Assembly (NCBI GenBank): GCA_025769875.1
Contig: JAGFNK010000299.1
Coordinates: 1-64,000, forward strand
Reading direction: 5' to 3'
Length of the DNA: 64,000 nucleotides
Source: Russula earlei
Lineage: Eukaryota; Basidiomycota; Agaricomycetes; Russulales; Russulaceae
Shown here piece by piece: positions 46,076 to 56,488 of the stretch. Below the pieces are notes generated by a model. The model was not told the DNA's origin. It saw only the letters and a list, made by a program, of their open reading frames with translations, and ran no database searches. Made by a program: the position numbers and the translations under genes. The first letter of the stretch is position 1, and each line of letters begins with the position of its first letter.

Positions 46076-46471
46076 GGAGGAAGGTCAGTTTGAGAGGATC
46101 ACTCACTCGGCCTCATGCGCTCGCGATCGAGCTCACTCGCGCTCGGGAATCACAACACCCTGAGCCCCCTTGGGACATCACTAAACACAGGTCATGGTTC
46201 TGATCCTGATTGAAGATTCGCTGTTGGCCATCAAACTATTGGCCCATCAACAAGAACCCGCTCACCGAGTATAAGAGCCAAAGCCCGCAGTCCCAATGTC
46301 CTCCAGCAGTGCTCGCATCTCATACTTGGTACCGGTTACCAAAGCACCACCTTTCCACGACTTTCACTTTTAATCAAGGTACTGGTTACCAAGAGTCTTT
46401 CTAACAATTTCTCCACCACCGACTTCCGCTGTCAATTTCAATCGACGACGATCCCACTCATAATAATAACG

Positions 46472-46996
46472 ATGCATATTTCCGCCGTTCTTGCCTTTGT
46501 CTGCCTCGCCGTTGGCGTCGCTCCATCCTTCTCGCTTCCTTCGAGCTCTAACAGGTGTGCAATCCCTTCAATTTACTCCGTCCAGAAGAACAGATTCGTC
46601 TCCAAACAGGGGGGACCCCCGTTGGGGCCACAATGAGAGGGCGGAGCGGCAGCGGGATGAGCTCCTCAGGTAGGTGGTATTCGCTGAGTCAGCACTAAAC
46701 CCAACGACGATCACAGGAACACTCAGGCCAACGACGGTCACAGTAACACTCAGGCCGGCCACGATCAGAGCATGCCAACTAATGTCGCTCCACTTCCTTC
46801 GATCTCTGTTAGGTGTGCAATCCCTTCAATTTACTCCATCCAGAAGAGCAGATTCATCTCCGACAGGGGGGACCCCCGTTGGGGCTACAATGATAGGGCG
46901 GAGCTGCAGCGGACTTCGCTCCTACGGAACACTAGTGGTGATAATGTGCCCGGCCCGGCCTCAGGCCGTGAGCCGGGCCAAGCCGGGCCGAAATAG
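46472..46996 (+). CDS. Putative small secreted protein with an internal exon duplication
   Basis: ATG 46472 starts a hydrophobic signal-peptide-like segment, MHISAVLAFVCLAVGVAP. A possible TATA box (TATAAG) is near 46268. A consistent model joins 46472-46554, 46586-46669 and 46717-46996, removing introns of 31 nt (GTGTGC to GTCCAG, unusually short) and 47 nt (GTAGGT to TCACAG, with CACTAAAC as branch point). Exon 2 gives RGDPRWGHNERAERQRDEL; a diverged tandem copy of the intron-exon block at 46802-46925 gives RGDPRWGYNDRAELQR. The repeated arginine-rich unit is the only recognisable feature; the mature function is unknown. The exon model is uncertain and the gene may be broken downstream. Confidence 0.45.
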
Positions 46997-47005
46997 GCCG
47001 GGCCA
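46944..47005. repeat. GC-rich palindromic GCCCGGCC cluster
   Basis: Several inverted copies of GGCCCGGC/GCCGGGCC lie within 60 bp, for example TGCCCGGCCCGGCCTCAGGC and later GGCCGGGCC. It could be the end of an unrecognised non-autonomous transposon. Confidence 0.4.
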
Positions 47006-47075
47006 AAGTGATGGCTTCATGATGGTGATTGGCTTTGTTGAAAAGCCCAGGCCATCAAGATGCCAGGTGATGTAG

Positions 47076-49114
47076 ATTGATGTGATGAGGCCAGCCCAAA
47101 TGTAATTGGATAATGTCACACCAAGCCAACCAGTTGCACAAATATCATTGTTATCTGATGCTATCTGACTATTGATGTATGACCATTTCACACCTATTTG
47201 GGTCAGAAAAATTTGATGTTATCCAATGCAATGTGATGACAATGCTACCCATGCTTCTTCTATCCCCTGGTTCCATCTGATAGCCCATAGCAAAAATCCC
47301 TGCTCCTACAAGAGTCACCATCACCTCCACTGCCATTCCATCAACCATCACCACACCCCTACCACTGTCCACCTGGTCAACACATGAGAATGAGTGTGCA
47401 TAGGAAACTCATGGTGGGCTGCTTGTGCCATTCCATGGTCACAGTCATGGTCATGGCCACAGCATTGTGGTTGCCACTGTGACAGTGACATTGTTGTTGC
47501 CACCACTGCTTGAGATGAAAACAAAAGTAGAAAAAAGACAGAAAACCTAGGGGAACAACAAAGGGAAACACACACATGTTGTGCATGGCAGAAGGTGGGG
47601 CAGGAGGGGAGGGGGCAGCATCATCACCACATCCAGGCCAATCCATGTCACCTTGAAGAGAGGCTTGTGAAATGGGATGATGGGCTGTTGCACTGAGGGA
47701 AGGAAGAGGGAAAAGAGAATGAAAGAATGCATGAAAATGAAAATGAAAATGCATGCTGGTTAAGTGCAAAAATCCCTGATTGCAGGAGCATTCAAGTGAC
47801 TTGTCACTTGAGGCCCAGCTTGATGGCAGTATCATTGCTGTGGTCCTGGCCAGGCTGTCACTGTGAGAAGTTAGAAATTGTGAGTGAAGCAAGATGAAGA
47901 AAAAAAAGAACAGTGCGCAACAAAAACTTCATGGAGATTGGGTGTTGTTGTTCTCATGGTCTTGGCCTAGAGTTGCCACCCATGCTGGAACAAGTGTTTG
48001 TGTCCCTGGTCTCACAATGACATCTGAGTGAGAACTCACATGAAAATGAATGAAAAAAAAGCACACACATGGACACAGTTTAATGCAGGAAACATGCCCC
48101 TCTTGTCATCTGGGTATCAAGTGTGAGGATTGTATGATCATGTCTGGAGGGAGCTTGTTGCACTTGAGGAGAGGGCAGGGTATAAGAGAGAGCTCATAAA
48201 CACAAAGAGGAAAAATGCACCTGGGCACTGCAACATGCAAAATCGCACACAAGGGAGAGAAGGCAATGAAAATGAAATAAATGAACAACAATGCAATGCA
48301 GAGCTTAATGCATGAAAATTGTGTTGCATGCTATCAGGTAATTGAATATAGAGTGGATTAGAAAAACCCCAATGGAAACAGAAAAAAAAAAAAGAGGAAA
48401 GAAAGGGGAAAATGAAAGGAAAATGCACATGCACACACAGAAAAACAGGCCAGTGATATTTGAAGGAACTTGTGTGTCACAGACAGAACCCATTTGAAGA
48501 GTTTGTGGATTGAGACAGGGTTGTTGGTCCTGTGGGAACTGGGGAGGGGGAGATGAAGACAGAGGGAGAGAGAAGAGAAGTTATATGGGACAAACATGCA
48601 GTCTGGGTGGTCTGCATGAAACCGCTGCTTGTCAATGGTGCAGATCTGGCATGGTCTCTGGGGCAGGGGAAAGAAACAGGTTGCATGCCCTAGCTAAATA
48701 AACAAAAGAAACCAGAAAAAGGAAAAGGAAGCTCACTGGGTGTGGTGCCAAACAAAACCATCATCACTGGACAGGGATATGCAAGGGATTTGGAAGCAGG
48801 GAGAATGGCCCTTCGTGGACATGCGAATGGCCCCATACATGTGCACTGCATGACTTAGACCTGAAAGACAAAGTTAGCACTGTGAAAAGTAAAAGTGAGA
48901 AAAGTGAGAAAAGTGAAAGAAAAAAATATGACAAGTGCAGAGAGTGCCATCTTTGCTGACATTGAACACAGTCAACTTGGATGTGCCAAATCATACCAAG
49001 TTCAACTTAAATTCATGTGACATCGCAGTAATCAAAACTAATTCCACTCAGATGATGTAGGTAAGTTATTGAAGTAGGTACTGAGCTGTTAATCAACAGA
49101 TGCCTTGGAGAGTC
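47076..49114. other. No gene recognised
   Basis: Purine-rich on the plus strand with A-runs (48380-48395) and many GAAAATGAAA words. Minus-strand frames are Phe/Leu/Ser/His-rich and lack signatures, as expected from composition. Confidence 0.35.
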
Positions 49115-49997
49115 TGTCACGGTAACTAGCTATATCAGTTCTCAAGCCTGAAGCAAGTTGGACAATAGCAATGTGTTCAAAGAATGGGCCAATTCCTGTT
49201 GTAAAGAATAAGGATCCCTGCAGCCATCAAAGTGTTTTATGCTAAACAGGTTATGGCCAATAGACCCTTCCTAGTATGACTTGGTCTGTTGAGAAGCTAG
49301 GGTAAGTTGTAATAAGATAGACTAGGGCCTGTTCCACTAGCTATATGTGTTCAAGTCTGTCAGAGACCTTGAACATGTGTAGAGAGAGTAGAGGAAGGTA
49401 GGTCTTAAAGGAGGAGAGCTCTTCTCATTAGAGTGAAGAGAGACTCTTAGGGGAGGAAGGGATAGGTAGAGTAGATGGTAGACAGTGTGTGTGAAGAGTT
49501 GATGAAATGGAGAGGTGGATGTGGTTTGAGGATTAGGAGTGAAGTGGGGTTGCAGGCAAATATGTTGGACAAGAGTAGGTTGGATTCTACAAGAGACCAA
49601 GCTTAGGGCTTTGGTCTCAAAGCACTGAGCTTTATATATACAGGAGAAGCACAGCAATAGCTGCACTTTGACTGTGCTACTAGTATAGTAGGAGTCATAA
49701 TAAGTAGGAGTCATGAAAATGAGGCCACAAATGAGTCAGAACCAAGTAACTGTGCTGTACAGTAAGTGTGCAGCATAGTACAGTCAAAACTAAGAAGCAG
49801 ATATAAATGAAAAGAGAACCAAACAAAGGGAAAGTAACAGCAATCCAGTGTTACCTGGACACATATGGATCACATGATAACACAGAAGGGATCACAAGAC
49901 ATAAGAGATCATGAGACCAGTAAGTAAAGGGACATATGAGGGAAAGCAGTCCATAGCAAAAGGTAAGAAGTAAACATAAAAGGAAAATGTTGTAACA
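49115..49997 (-). repeat. Solo LTR family C, 883 bp, TSD GAGTC
   Basis: The plus strand runs TGTCACGGTAACTAGC to ATGTTGTAACA. The TSD GAGTC is at 49110-49114 and 49998-50002. It is the reverse-oriented sister of 13024-13889. Confidence 0.93.
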
Positions 49998-50002
49998 GAG
50001 TC

Positions 50003-50612
50003 AGTTTTTCACCATTCTGTCAGTCCATGTTGGATAGGGTCACCTGATTCCTTATTAGGCATCAAGCCCCAGCTTGGATCATTTGGGGTAATTATGCATG
50101 TTCTCCTTCCATTACAATGTCATACTTATCTTGCATCATCTCATCTTGCATCTTGTGTCCCTTTGATTACTTGATCTCCCTACTTTTGCTACAGTAGCTA
50201 CCATCTTGAATGGAATGAATTAATCCCAAAAGGAATCCAGTCAACAAGTTTCAGCCTCACACCTTGAATATAGCCTTGCTCACTGCCCCACTCTCCTCAC
50301 ACCTGCCCTTGGATCATAGCAACATGAACTCCCTGTGCCTGTGGTGGCATGCTACAATGCTGATGAGGAGCCAGATGTTGAGGGGTTTTCTTGGGATGAC
50401 ACTGGCTGGGAAATCAACTTATGTGAATGACAATACTGTAACATTTTGAATAACAAAATTCATTATTTTGATACAAATTTGTAGCAGACAATTTGTGAAA
50501 TTTCATTTAAGATTTTGTTACAATAGATTCCTGTAACAAAATGATGAAATAAGTAAATAGTATTGACAAGATTTTAGAACCTACATTATGTTGCAAAAAT
50601 TGTAAATTATAA
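50003..50612. other. No gene recognised
   Basis: AT-rich towards the end with TTTGTTACAA-like inverted words around 50440-50530, possibly decayed transposon sequence. Nothing further can be supported. Confidence 0.3.
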
Positions 50613-50760
50613 GGCCCCATTTACCAACCAAGAATTCTTGAATCTTGAACTTGAACTTGGATTTCAGGGTTTTTCGGGGGTGACAGAAGTCACAGGCCTG
50701 ATGAAAGGACATGATAACTTGATTGACTAATATGAGTTTTTTTTATAATAATTATGAGCT
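50613..50760. mobile_element. Partial Harbinger-like MITE arm
   Basis: It starts GGCCCCATTTACCAACCAAG after TAA and continues with the TTGAATCTTGAACTTGAAC segment seen in the two complete MITEs. The opposite arm was not found. Confidence 0.65.
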
Positions 50761-51150
50761 TTTGTCCCACCAGATTTGCGAATTCACTTATCATGATTGC
50801 ATGCATGTGTGAAGTTAGATGTCCACATACTTGAAGTTGACTCAGAGTTGGTACTTGGCTTTGTTCAGGACTGTACCATATGTAATATGTTAGCGCAAAC
50901 CAAATTGTGATTTCAAATGTCATGTTGTCATGTGTCATGTGTATGTAAAAATCAATTTGTCATTGATGGTATCACAAGCAGTCATGGGCAGACTGAGAAG
51001 AAAACTGCCCCCATGTCCAGTGGTCTTTGCTGACTCAGTCTACTTGGTGGAAAAAAAATGCTTTCAAAGCATTGCATTGTCCATCCCATCATTTCCCCCC
51101 CAATTCCCAATCAATGACTGGTAAAGAAGCAAAAGCAACACCAATGGCTT

Positions 51151-52095
51151 GTGGTCATCTTGTGTATGTCAACTCTTGTCTTGCTTTGCTGTGAAGCATA
51201 TATACAACTCATCAAAGCCATCTGTCCTCATTGTATTCCATATCACACATCAGCATTAAATGGGGCTGTGTGGGTTTGTGAACTACTCACTGGCCATCCA
51301 GAGCACATTTGGAATGAGCTTGGAGTACATACACATGTCTTTGACACCCTCCAGCAGACCATCCAAAACCTTGGTGTTGCCTCATCACATCATGTCCTAA
51401 TTGAAGAACAAATCGCCATCTTCCTCTATACCACTGAAGTGTATGGGGGACACTTGAGTGAGTAAGTGTGGGGCTGACTGGTCCCAAGGAAAGAGAGAGG
51501 AGAGGAGGAGGAAAGAGGAGCAAGTTAGTATGTGCATGGTTGTCTGAGGTTCTTTGTTCAGGCAGATAGATGGAAGAGTGGACAAGAGAGATTGTTTTTT
51601 TTTTTTAGTCAAGAAGGTAACTAGGGTTTTTATGTACAGGAGAAAAGTGCTAAAGGGAAGCATATAATGAAAGGAAAAGAGATGGTGAAAGGAGTTTGAG
51701 GATGAAAGGGAGTTTGAGGCCAGGCAAGGCAGTCAAGGTGGTGGTGAACAGCTTGCAATGCAATCATGTCTTGCAAGCATGTCCATGTGGTCAGTGGCAA
51801 GGGCTTGGCATTGCAGTCAAGATCTTGACAATGGATGCAAGGTGGTAGCATGGGACAAGGGGGAGTGAGATGGATGAAAGGGATGTGTCATGTCACATTC
51901 CCACATGTGATTCTGTGGCCAGTGGATCACATACCTTACACCACTGTTACAGGGCTGTCATCAATGCATGTCAGAGAGCATTTTCAGCAGTCACCCTGCA
52001 CCATTTCAAAGTATGTATCACTTGGGTTTCTTCATGCATCTCCTGACAGGCAGTTAGGTATTTTAAAAAGATTCTTGGAGCTCTCACAAGCCCCC
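51151..52095 (+). pseudogene. PIF/Harbinger-type transposase remnant, truncated by element I
   Basis: The frame near 51240-51440 reads YHTSALNGAVWVCELLTGHP, then NELGVHTHVFDTL and EEQIAIFLYTT, typical of the N-terminal part of Agaricomycete Harbinger-derived transposases. About 500 bp intervene; reading resumes at 51940 with VTGLSSMHVREHFQQSPCTI. A probable intron (GTATGT to CTGACAG, about 52012-52050) leads to LGILKRFLELSQAP, and element I begins immediately after. The DDE catalytic part is absent from the far side of element I, so it was deleted or moved. Confidence 0.78.
51438..51943. other. Insertion of about 500 bp inside the Harbinger frame
   Basis: ACCACTG occurs on both sides (about 51431-51437 and 51937-51943), and the frame resumes across the two copies. 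The inserted sequence contains a T-run near 51592-51606 and a CTAGGGTTTTTATGTACAGG segment. It could be a solo LTR or a small hAT-like element; its ends are not diagnostic. Confidence 0.5.
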
Positions 52096-52683
52096 TGTTA
52101 CCGAGTGGTTTGGGGTCCGGAAGATGCCGGAACACCTGAACTATGGACTGCACCGTTTGCATTATGCGTGCGTCAGATCTTGATCGTTTATGTTCCTTGA
52201 TATCACATTCGGAGCGCGTTGATCGTATCTTTCAGAAGATGTACTGAAGAAGCAATGAGTAGCATTGCTTCTGTCCCAGATGTTCCTGTACCGCCACGTA
52301 CGTCGATTCCTTGATTGGGGAAGCACTTAATGCTTCCAGCACCGAGATCGTTTACATAGAAGCAACCTCGCTTCTATGAGCCATGTTTTGCTTCTATAGC
52401 ACCGACTAGTACTACAGTAGTACAAACCTTATCCCTGTAAGGCTATATAAAGCCCCCAGTCGTAACAGTTGAGCCCTAAGCTCGACTTAGTTTGCCAATC
52501 CCAAACAGTTGACTCCTACCCCGTCTGCAGAGCCCCTCTCATCTTGTTGTCATACTCTAGAAGGATCTAACACTCCTTCCCCTCCACGAGTATTGCTTGC
52601 TTGACTCAAGCATATCTGCATAGGTAGGACGCGTTTATAGACGCGACCATTGATCTTATTTAAGGCACTTTGGAGCCTTAACA
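52096..52683 (+). repeat. Element I 5' LTR, 588 bp
   Basis: It runs TGTTACCGAGTGG to GAGCCTTAACA. The TATATAA box is at 52444-52450, and AAGCTCGACTTA (52478-52489), 34 nt on, is the likely transcript start. Upstream lie consecutive short hairpins with GAAGC/GCTTC arms (52249-52271, 52320-52336, 52357-52376) and GTACTACAGTAGTAC (52409-52423). Confidence 0.95.
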
Positions 52684-52695
52684 TAAGTCGAGCTT
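52684..52695 (+). other. Self-complementary primer binding site of element I
   Basis: TAAGTCGAGCTT directly after the LTR is the exact reverse complement of AAGCTCGACTTA at 52478-52489, the predicted 5' end of the transcript. This is the arrangement by which Tf1-like elements prime reverse transcription with a fragment of their own RNA. Confidence 0.75.
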
Positions 52696-52969
52696 CTATC
52701 ACAGACATCGCTGTGAAAGCGAACCAGAAATAGGCAGGAAGCCTAAAGACTAGGATCTAGTCATCATACGGTCAGCAACCTACGCTGAAGTAGTCAAGGG
52801 GGAGAATCTATACAGACCTCTCCACGACAAGAAGAAGGTGTACTACGTGACTCTCGACGAGCAGCACGGTTGGACACACGCATACTTCTGTAAAGACCCC
52901 TACTGTCATTGGCATAGACAGTGGTAAGAGGGCAGACAAGTCCCGACTCCCTAGGAAAGGCAGTGGCGA

Positions 52970-53818
52970 GTGGACAAACTGGAAATCGAAGGAGAACATA
53001 GCATACGCGTAAAGTTCAACCAGAAATCAAAGCAAGGAACCAAATTTGGTTGGTTCAAAGCTAGAGAGAGGGACGATCTACCCTCAGGAATCAAAGGAAC
53101 TGCCATCTGGTGTTGGGCAGACCAGGAAGGGCCTAACAGATACGAGGTCCGATACAAAGGAAGCTACCTTCCTTGTGAATACATCAACGACCAGTGGTAC
53201 TTTATTGATTACCACAAAGGACGTCCCTACGCAGGAGAGGACGAAGACATCGACGAATATAAGGTCTTAGGTTTAGGAACCAGGACAGATCCTTATACTA
53301 CTCATTGGGAACCCAGAAACCCAGTAGTAGACGACCCAGCTCCATTGATACAAAAGTCATCAAGTGGAGAAACAGAACAGTCGGACCCTCCGACTACAGA
53401 TCAGAAAGCAGAAGCACCAGAAGTATTGGAGCTAGCTGAAAGACTAGAGCAGACAGTACACGTCTCGCCCATTGAACCAACAATCGTTGAAGAACCAGAA
53501 GAATCAGTCGAAATGGCTACCATTGCAGCAACGCAGACAGCCACCATTGCCACCCAGACAGCAGGTGGAAGAGCAGGGCCCACCATCGTAGTAAACCCTG
53601 GAGGAGGTCCACCTGGAGCAGGAGGACCACCTGGAGGTGGAGGAGTCCCCTTCGGACCCGGAGGTCCACCAGTACCAGGAGGAGGCCCACCTGGAGGAGG
53701 CCCTCCAGCAGGGGGACCACCAGCAGCACCTCCTGTAGGACCAGGGGCGAATCTGGCACCTCAGCCGGCACCAGGCCCCCATGGGGGCAACTGGATCTCT
53801 AAAAGGAGACCCTCCTGA
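52970..53818 (+). CDS. Element I ORF1, pre-Gag protein with Gly-Pro-rich tail
   Basis: The frame opens after TAG at 52952 and runs 282 codons from GTG 52970; no ATG is near, so the true start is unclear. A separate open stretch just upstream (about 52793-52928, VVKGENLYRPLH and CHWHRQW) may be an earlier part lost to a frameshift. Residues 1-90 hold a W/Y-rich segment (AIWCWADQEGPNRYEVRYKG), 130-190 are acidic, and 200-270 are collagen-like GGPPG repeats. The last 38 nt overlap gag in another frame. Gag-associated function is likely from position only; I do not recognise a family. Confidence 0.6.
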   Translation: MDKLEIEGEHSIRVKFNQKSKQGTKFGWFKARERDDLPSGIKGTAIWCWADQEGPNRYEVRYKGSYLPCEYINDQWYFIDYHKGRPYAGEDEDIDEYKVLGLGTRTDPYTTHWEPRNPVVDDPAPLIQKSSSGETEQSDPPTTDQKAEAPEVLELAERLEQTVHVSPIEPTIVEEPEESVEMATIAATQTATIATQTAGGRAGPTIVVNPGGGPPGAGGPPGGGGVPFGPGGPPVPGGGPPGGGPPAGGPPAAPPVGPGANLAPQPAPGPHGGNWISKRRPS

Positions 53819-54863
53819 AGTCTTCAAAGGAGACAGGAAAAAGACGAAGTACTTTGTCCAGGATTTCAATCTATGGAATCTGCTCAACAGCGACAACCCG
53901 ACCATGACTATTCCAATGAAACGAGTAGCCCTAGCTCTCACCTACATCAAAGGAGAGAAAGTGCATGAATGGGTGGTCAATCAAACGAACCTGGTAGAAG
54001 CAAAAAGAAATGGGGACCCGCCGTCTCCCTATGCACCAGTGCAGCTAGATCCAACTGACATGCTCTTTTGGACCGAATTTGTGGATGACTTCTTCAGAGA
54101 ATTCAAAGACACCACAGAGCCTGAAGACGCTTTCATGGAGCTACAACAACTGTCCATGTCTAAAGCAGCATCGCTGGATGACTATACCAGCAAGTTCCTT
54201 GTTCTGCTCAGTAAAGCAGGATGGGACCAGAATTCACCAGGAGCAGTAGAAGCCTACAAGGCTGGACTAATCACCTGGCTGGTGCGACGAATCTACAATC
54301 GACCAGTCAGAGATATACCTGCCATCAATGATCTACGAGCATGGATCAATGCTGCCAGGGAAGAACAGGCCAGAGACCAGCTCATGAAAGCCAATATTGG
54401 ATCTGGAGGTGGATCGTTGACCACCAGGGAAAATCGCATGAAATCCCTACAGGTTGGGAAAAGGCGAAACCAAAGAGATCCGAATGCAATGGAAGTGGAC
54501 TCAGTATCCACTGATGCAGCAAGGACCAAGCGACGTCCTCCTCTGACAGAGGAAAAGAAGAAACTGCTAGCAGAAGGGAAATGCTTCATCTGCAAGAAAG
54601 CAGGACATATCAGTCGGAACTGTCCAGACAAGGACAGAGTCAAGAAGAAATCAAGTAACCCAAGGGACAAAGGGAAAGCTCGAGCTCTGGAAACAGAGAA
54701 GGAGGACGACTCAGGGGATAGTGGAAATGAAAGCACTGTCTCCGGGCGATCTACATCTCCTCCTCCTACCTATAACAAGAGCTCCTCCTCGGCGTCCATA
54801 AAGAAGATGTCCACCAAACAAAAGGAGGACTTGTTGGAAGAACTGATGGAACAGGGTTTTTAG
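53781..54863 (+). CDS. gag: Element I Gag with CCHC knuckle
   Basis: ATG 53781 lies in a favourable context (CCCATGG). The 360 residues include the gypsy Gag region (PEVFKGDRKKTKYFVQDF near the start, then FREFKDTTEPEDAF) and a CCHC knuckle, CFICKKAGHISRNC, around residues 270-283, followed by a Ser-rich tail. Gag forms the particle shell and binds the RNA. It ends in GGT TTT TAG, where the -1 slippery heptamer GGGTTTT leads into pol. It could be translated by reinitiation after ORF1 or by frameshifting from it. Confidence 0.88.
   Translation: MGATGSLKGDPPEVFKGDRKKTKYFVQDFNLWNLLNSDNPTMTIPMKRVALALTYIKGEKVHEWVVNQTNLVEAKRNGDPPSPYAPVQLDPTDMLFWTEFVDDFFREFKDTTEPEDAFMELQQLSMSKAASLDDYTSKFLVLLSKAGWDQNSPGAVEAYKAGLITWLVRRIYNRPVRDIPAINDLRAWINAAREEQARDQLMKANIGSGGGSLTTRENRMKSLQVGKRRNQRDPNAMEVDSVSTDAARTKRRPPLTEEKKKLLAEGKCFICKKAGHISRNCPDKDRVKKKSSNPRDKGKARALETEKEDDSGDSGNESTVSGRSTSPPPTYNKSSSSASIKKMSTKQKEDLLEELMEQGF
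54854..54863 (+). other. Predicted -1 ribosomal frameshift site GGGTTTT-TAG
   Basis: The heptamer fits X XXY YYZ, with Gag codons GGT TTT then TAG. Slipping back one base continues into the pol frame, which is open through the overlap. The same heptamer and stop are kept in the diverged remnant (plus 2062-2071). Confidence 0.7.
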
Positions 54864-56488
54864 GAACACCTAAGTCGACGGCCTGGCTTAGGAAGAATAG
54901 TGTGTTGCAAGTGTACATTAGAAGACTGAATGCTATGAATATTCCGTTCACTTTCGTCACTGCACACACAACGGCCGAGGAATCTGCTCTACTAGACAGT
55001 GGAGCAACAGAGAACTTCATCGATCACTCAGCTTGGAAAAGACTGAAGATTGGGAAACAAGAACTACATGAACCCATGGTAGTACGAAACGTCGACGGAA
55101 CCCAGAATAAGCAAGGGGAACTCACCCATTACTGCTGGCTTCGCGTCCGATACAAGGAGAAGGAGAGCTTGCAAAGGTTCTATCTCACAGATTTAGGAAC
55201 GGATCGGGTCATCCTGGGATATCCCTTCCTATATGAATTTGACCCCACCATCAACTGGAAGAAAGGACAGCTGATGGAAGGAACGGTACAGATTGAGACT
55301 GCTCGATACAAGTACCTGGATCTCTATGTCGCAAAACTCCAAAAGCGAGCAAGAGATGAAAACCGACAATTGAAGAAAGGGGAAGCCATTTACCTACAAA
55401 AGACGACTATTGCTCAGAAGTGGGCTCAGCAGTCGATTAAACCACAGGAAGGAGAGGATCCCCTTGCCAATGTTCCAAAGCAATTCCACCGCTTTGCCGA
55501 TGTCTTCTCAGAAGAGAAGTCCCAGAGGTTCCCACCACCAAGGGAACCAGACATGCAGATAGAGCTGTTACCTGACGCACCAAAGGAACTAAACTGCAAA
55601 GTGTACCCCCTTACACGAGATGAGCGAGAATACCTCAAGAAATTCCTAGCTGATGAAGTAGAGAAGCGATACATCACTCCAGGTCCATCCAGCTACACAT
55701 CTCCGGTGTTCTTCATTGGCAAGAAGGACAGCAAGGAGAAGAGGATCATTGTAGACTATCGACGACTAAATCAGTGGACTAGACGAGACAATGAACCTTT
55801 ACCACATCTGGAACAAGAGGTGGAAAGACTCCGAGGGAAAAAGGTCTTCTCCAAATTCGACATACGATGGGGATACAATAATGTGCGACTGGCAGAAGGA
55901 GATCGCTGGAAGGCAGCCTTCAAGATGCCATATGGAACCTACCTGCCCAACGTCATGTATTTTGGGCTCAAGAACGCACCAGCCTTCTTTACTAGGCTGA
56001 TGAGAAGAGACTTCGGTGACTGGCTGGACCGATGGGCAGAATACACGGTCAACTATCTGGATGACTTTGGAATTGCCACGGGGGACAGTCCTGAACAATT
56101 AGAAATCCATGAGCAATGTGTCAACGAACTACTCACGCTGATGCAGAAGAAGTCATACTTCCTGAAACCCCAGAAGTGCCAGTTCATGGTGCGAAAACTA
56201 ACCATGCTAGGATGGGACATAGACGAAGGGAAGATGAAGATTGAGGCCTCCAAAGTCCGAGGAATCACGGACTGGCCTCGGGAAATCAAGGACGTACACG
56301 AAGTGCGCAAAGTCATGGGAGTCCTCAGTTACAATAGGGCTTTCATTCGAGGATTCAGTCAGATTGCTCGACCCATTATTGCCTTGACAAAGAAAGGGGT
56401 GCCATTTGAATGGACCCAAGAATGCAAAGATGCTTTGGAACGACTTATCCAGATAGTATCTTCTGACCCTAGTCCTGCTCCATCCTGA
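54864..56488 (+). CDS. pol: Element I pol part 1: protease and reverse transcriptase
   Basis: The pol frame is open from the Gag overlap; no Met is needed if reached by frameshifting. The protease has LLDSGATENFIDH near 54985-55025. RT follows, with PSSYTSPVFFIGKKD, VDYRRLNQWTR, KFDIRWGYNN, FGLKNAPAFFTRLM and the catalytic NYLDDFG (about 56050-56070), all intact. The connection domain continues to DWPREIKDVHEVRKVMG. An extra base near 56473 throws the frame into TGA at 56486-56488; the older copy at 430-480 lacks it. So full Pol cannot be made from this copy unless the shift is bypassed. Confidence 0.92.

Noticed and set aside
47348..48770. Phe/Leu/Ser-rich minus-strand frames, some resembling membrane proteins
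   Set aside because: The hydrophobic look comes from purine-rich plus-strand sequence; no start context, introns or family match.
52923..52954. A 32-nt intron joining the upstream open stretch to ORF1 of element I (GTAAGA to CCCTAG)
   Set aside because: The splice would put the downstream part in the wrong frame, ending at a stop soon after; a frameshift is a simpler explanation.
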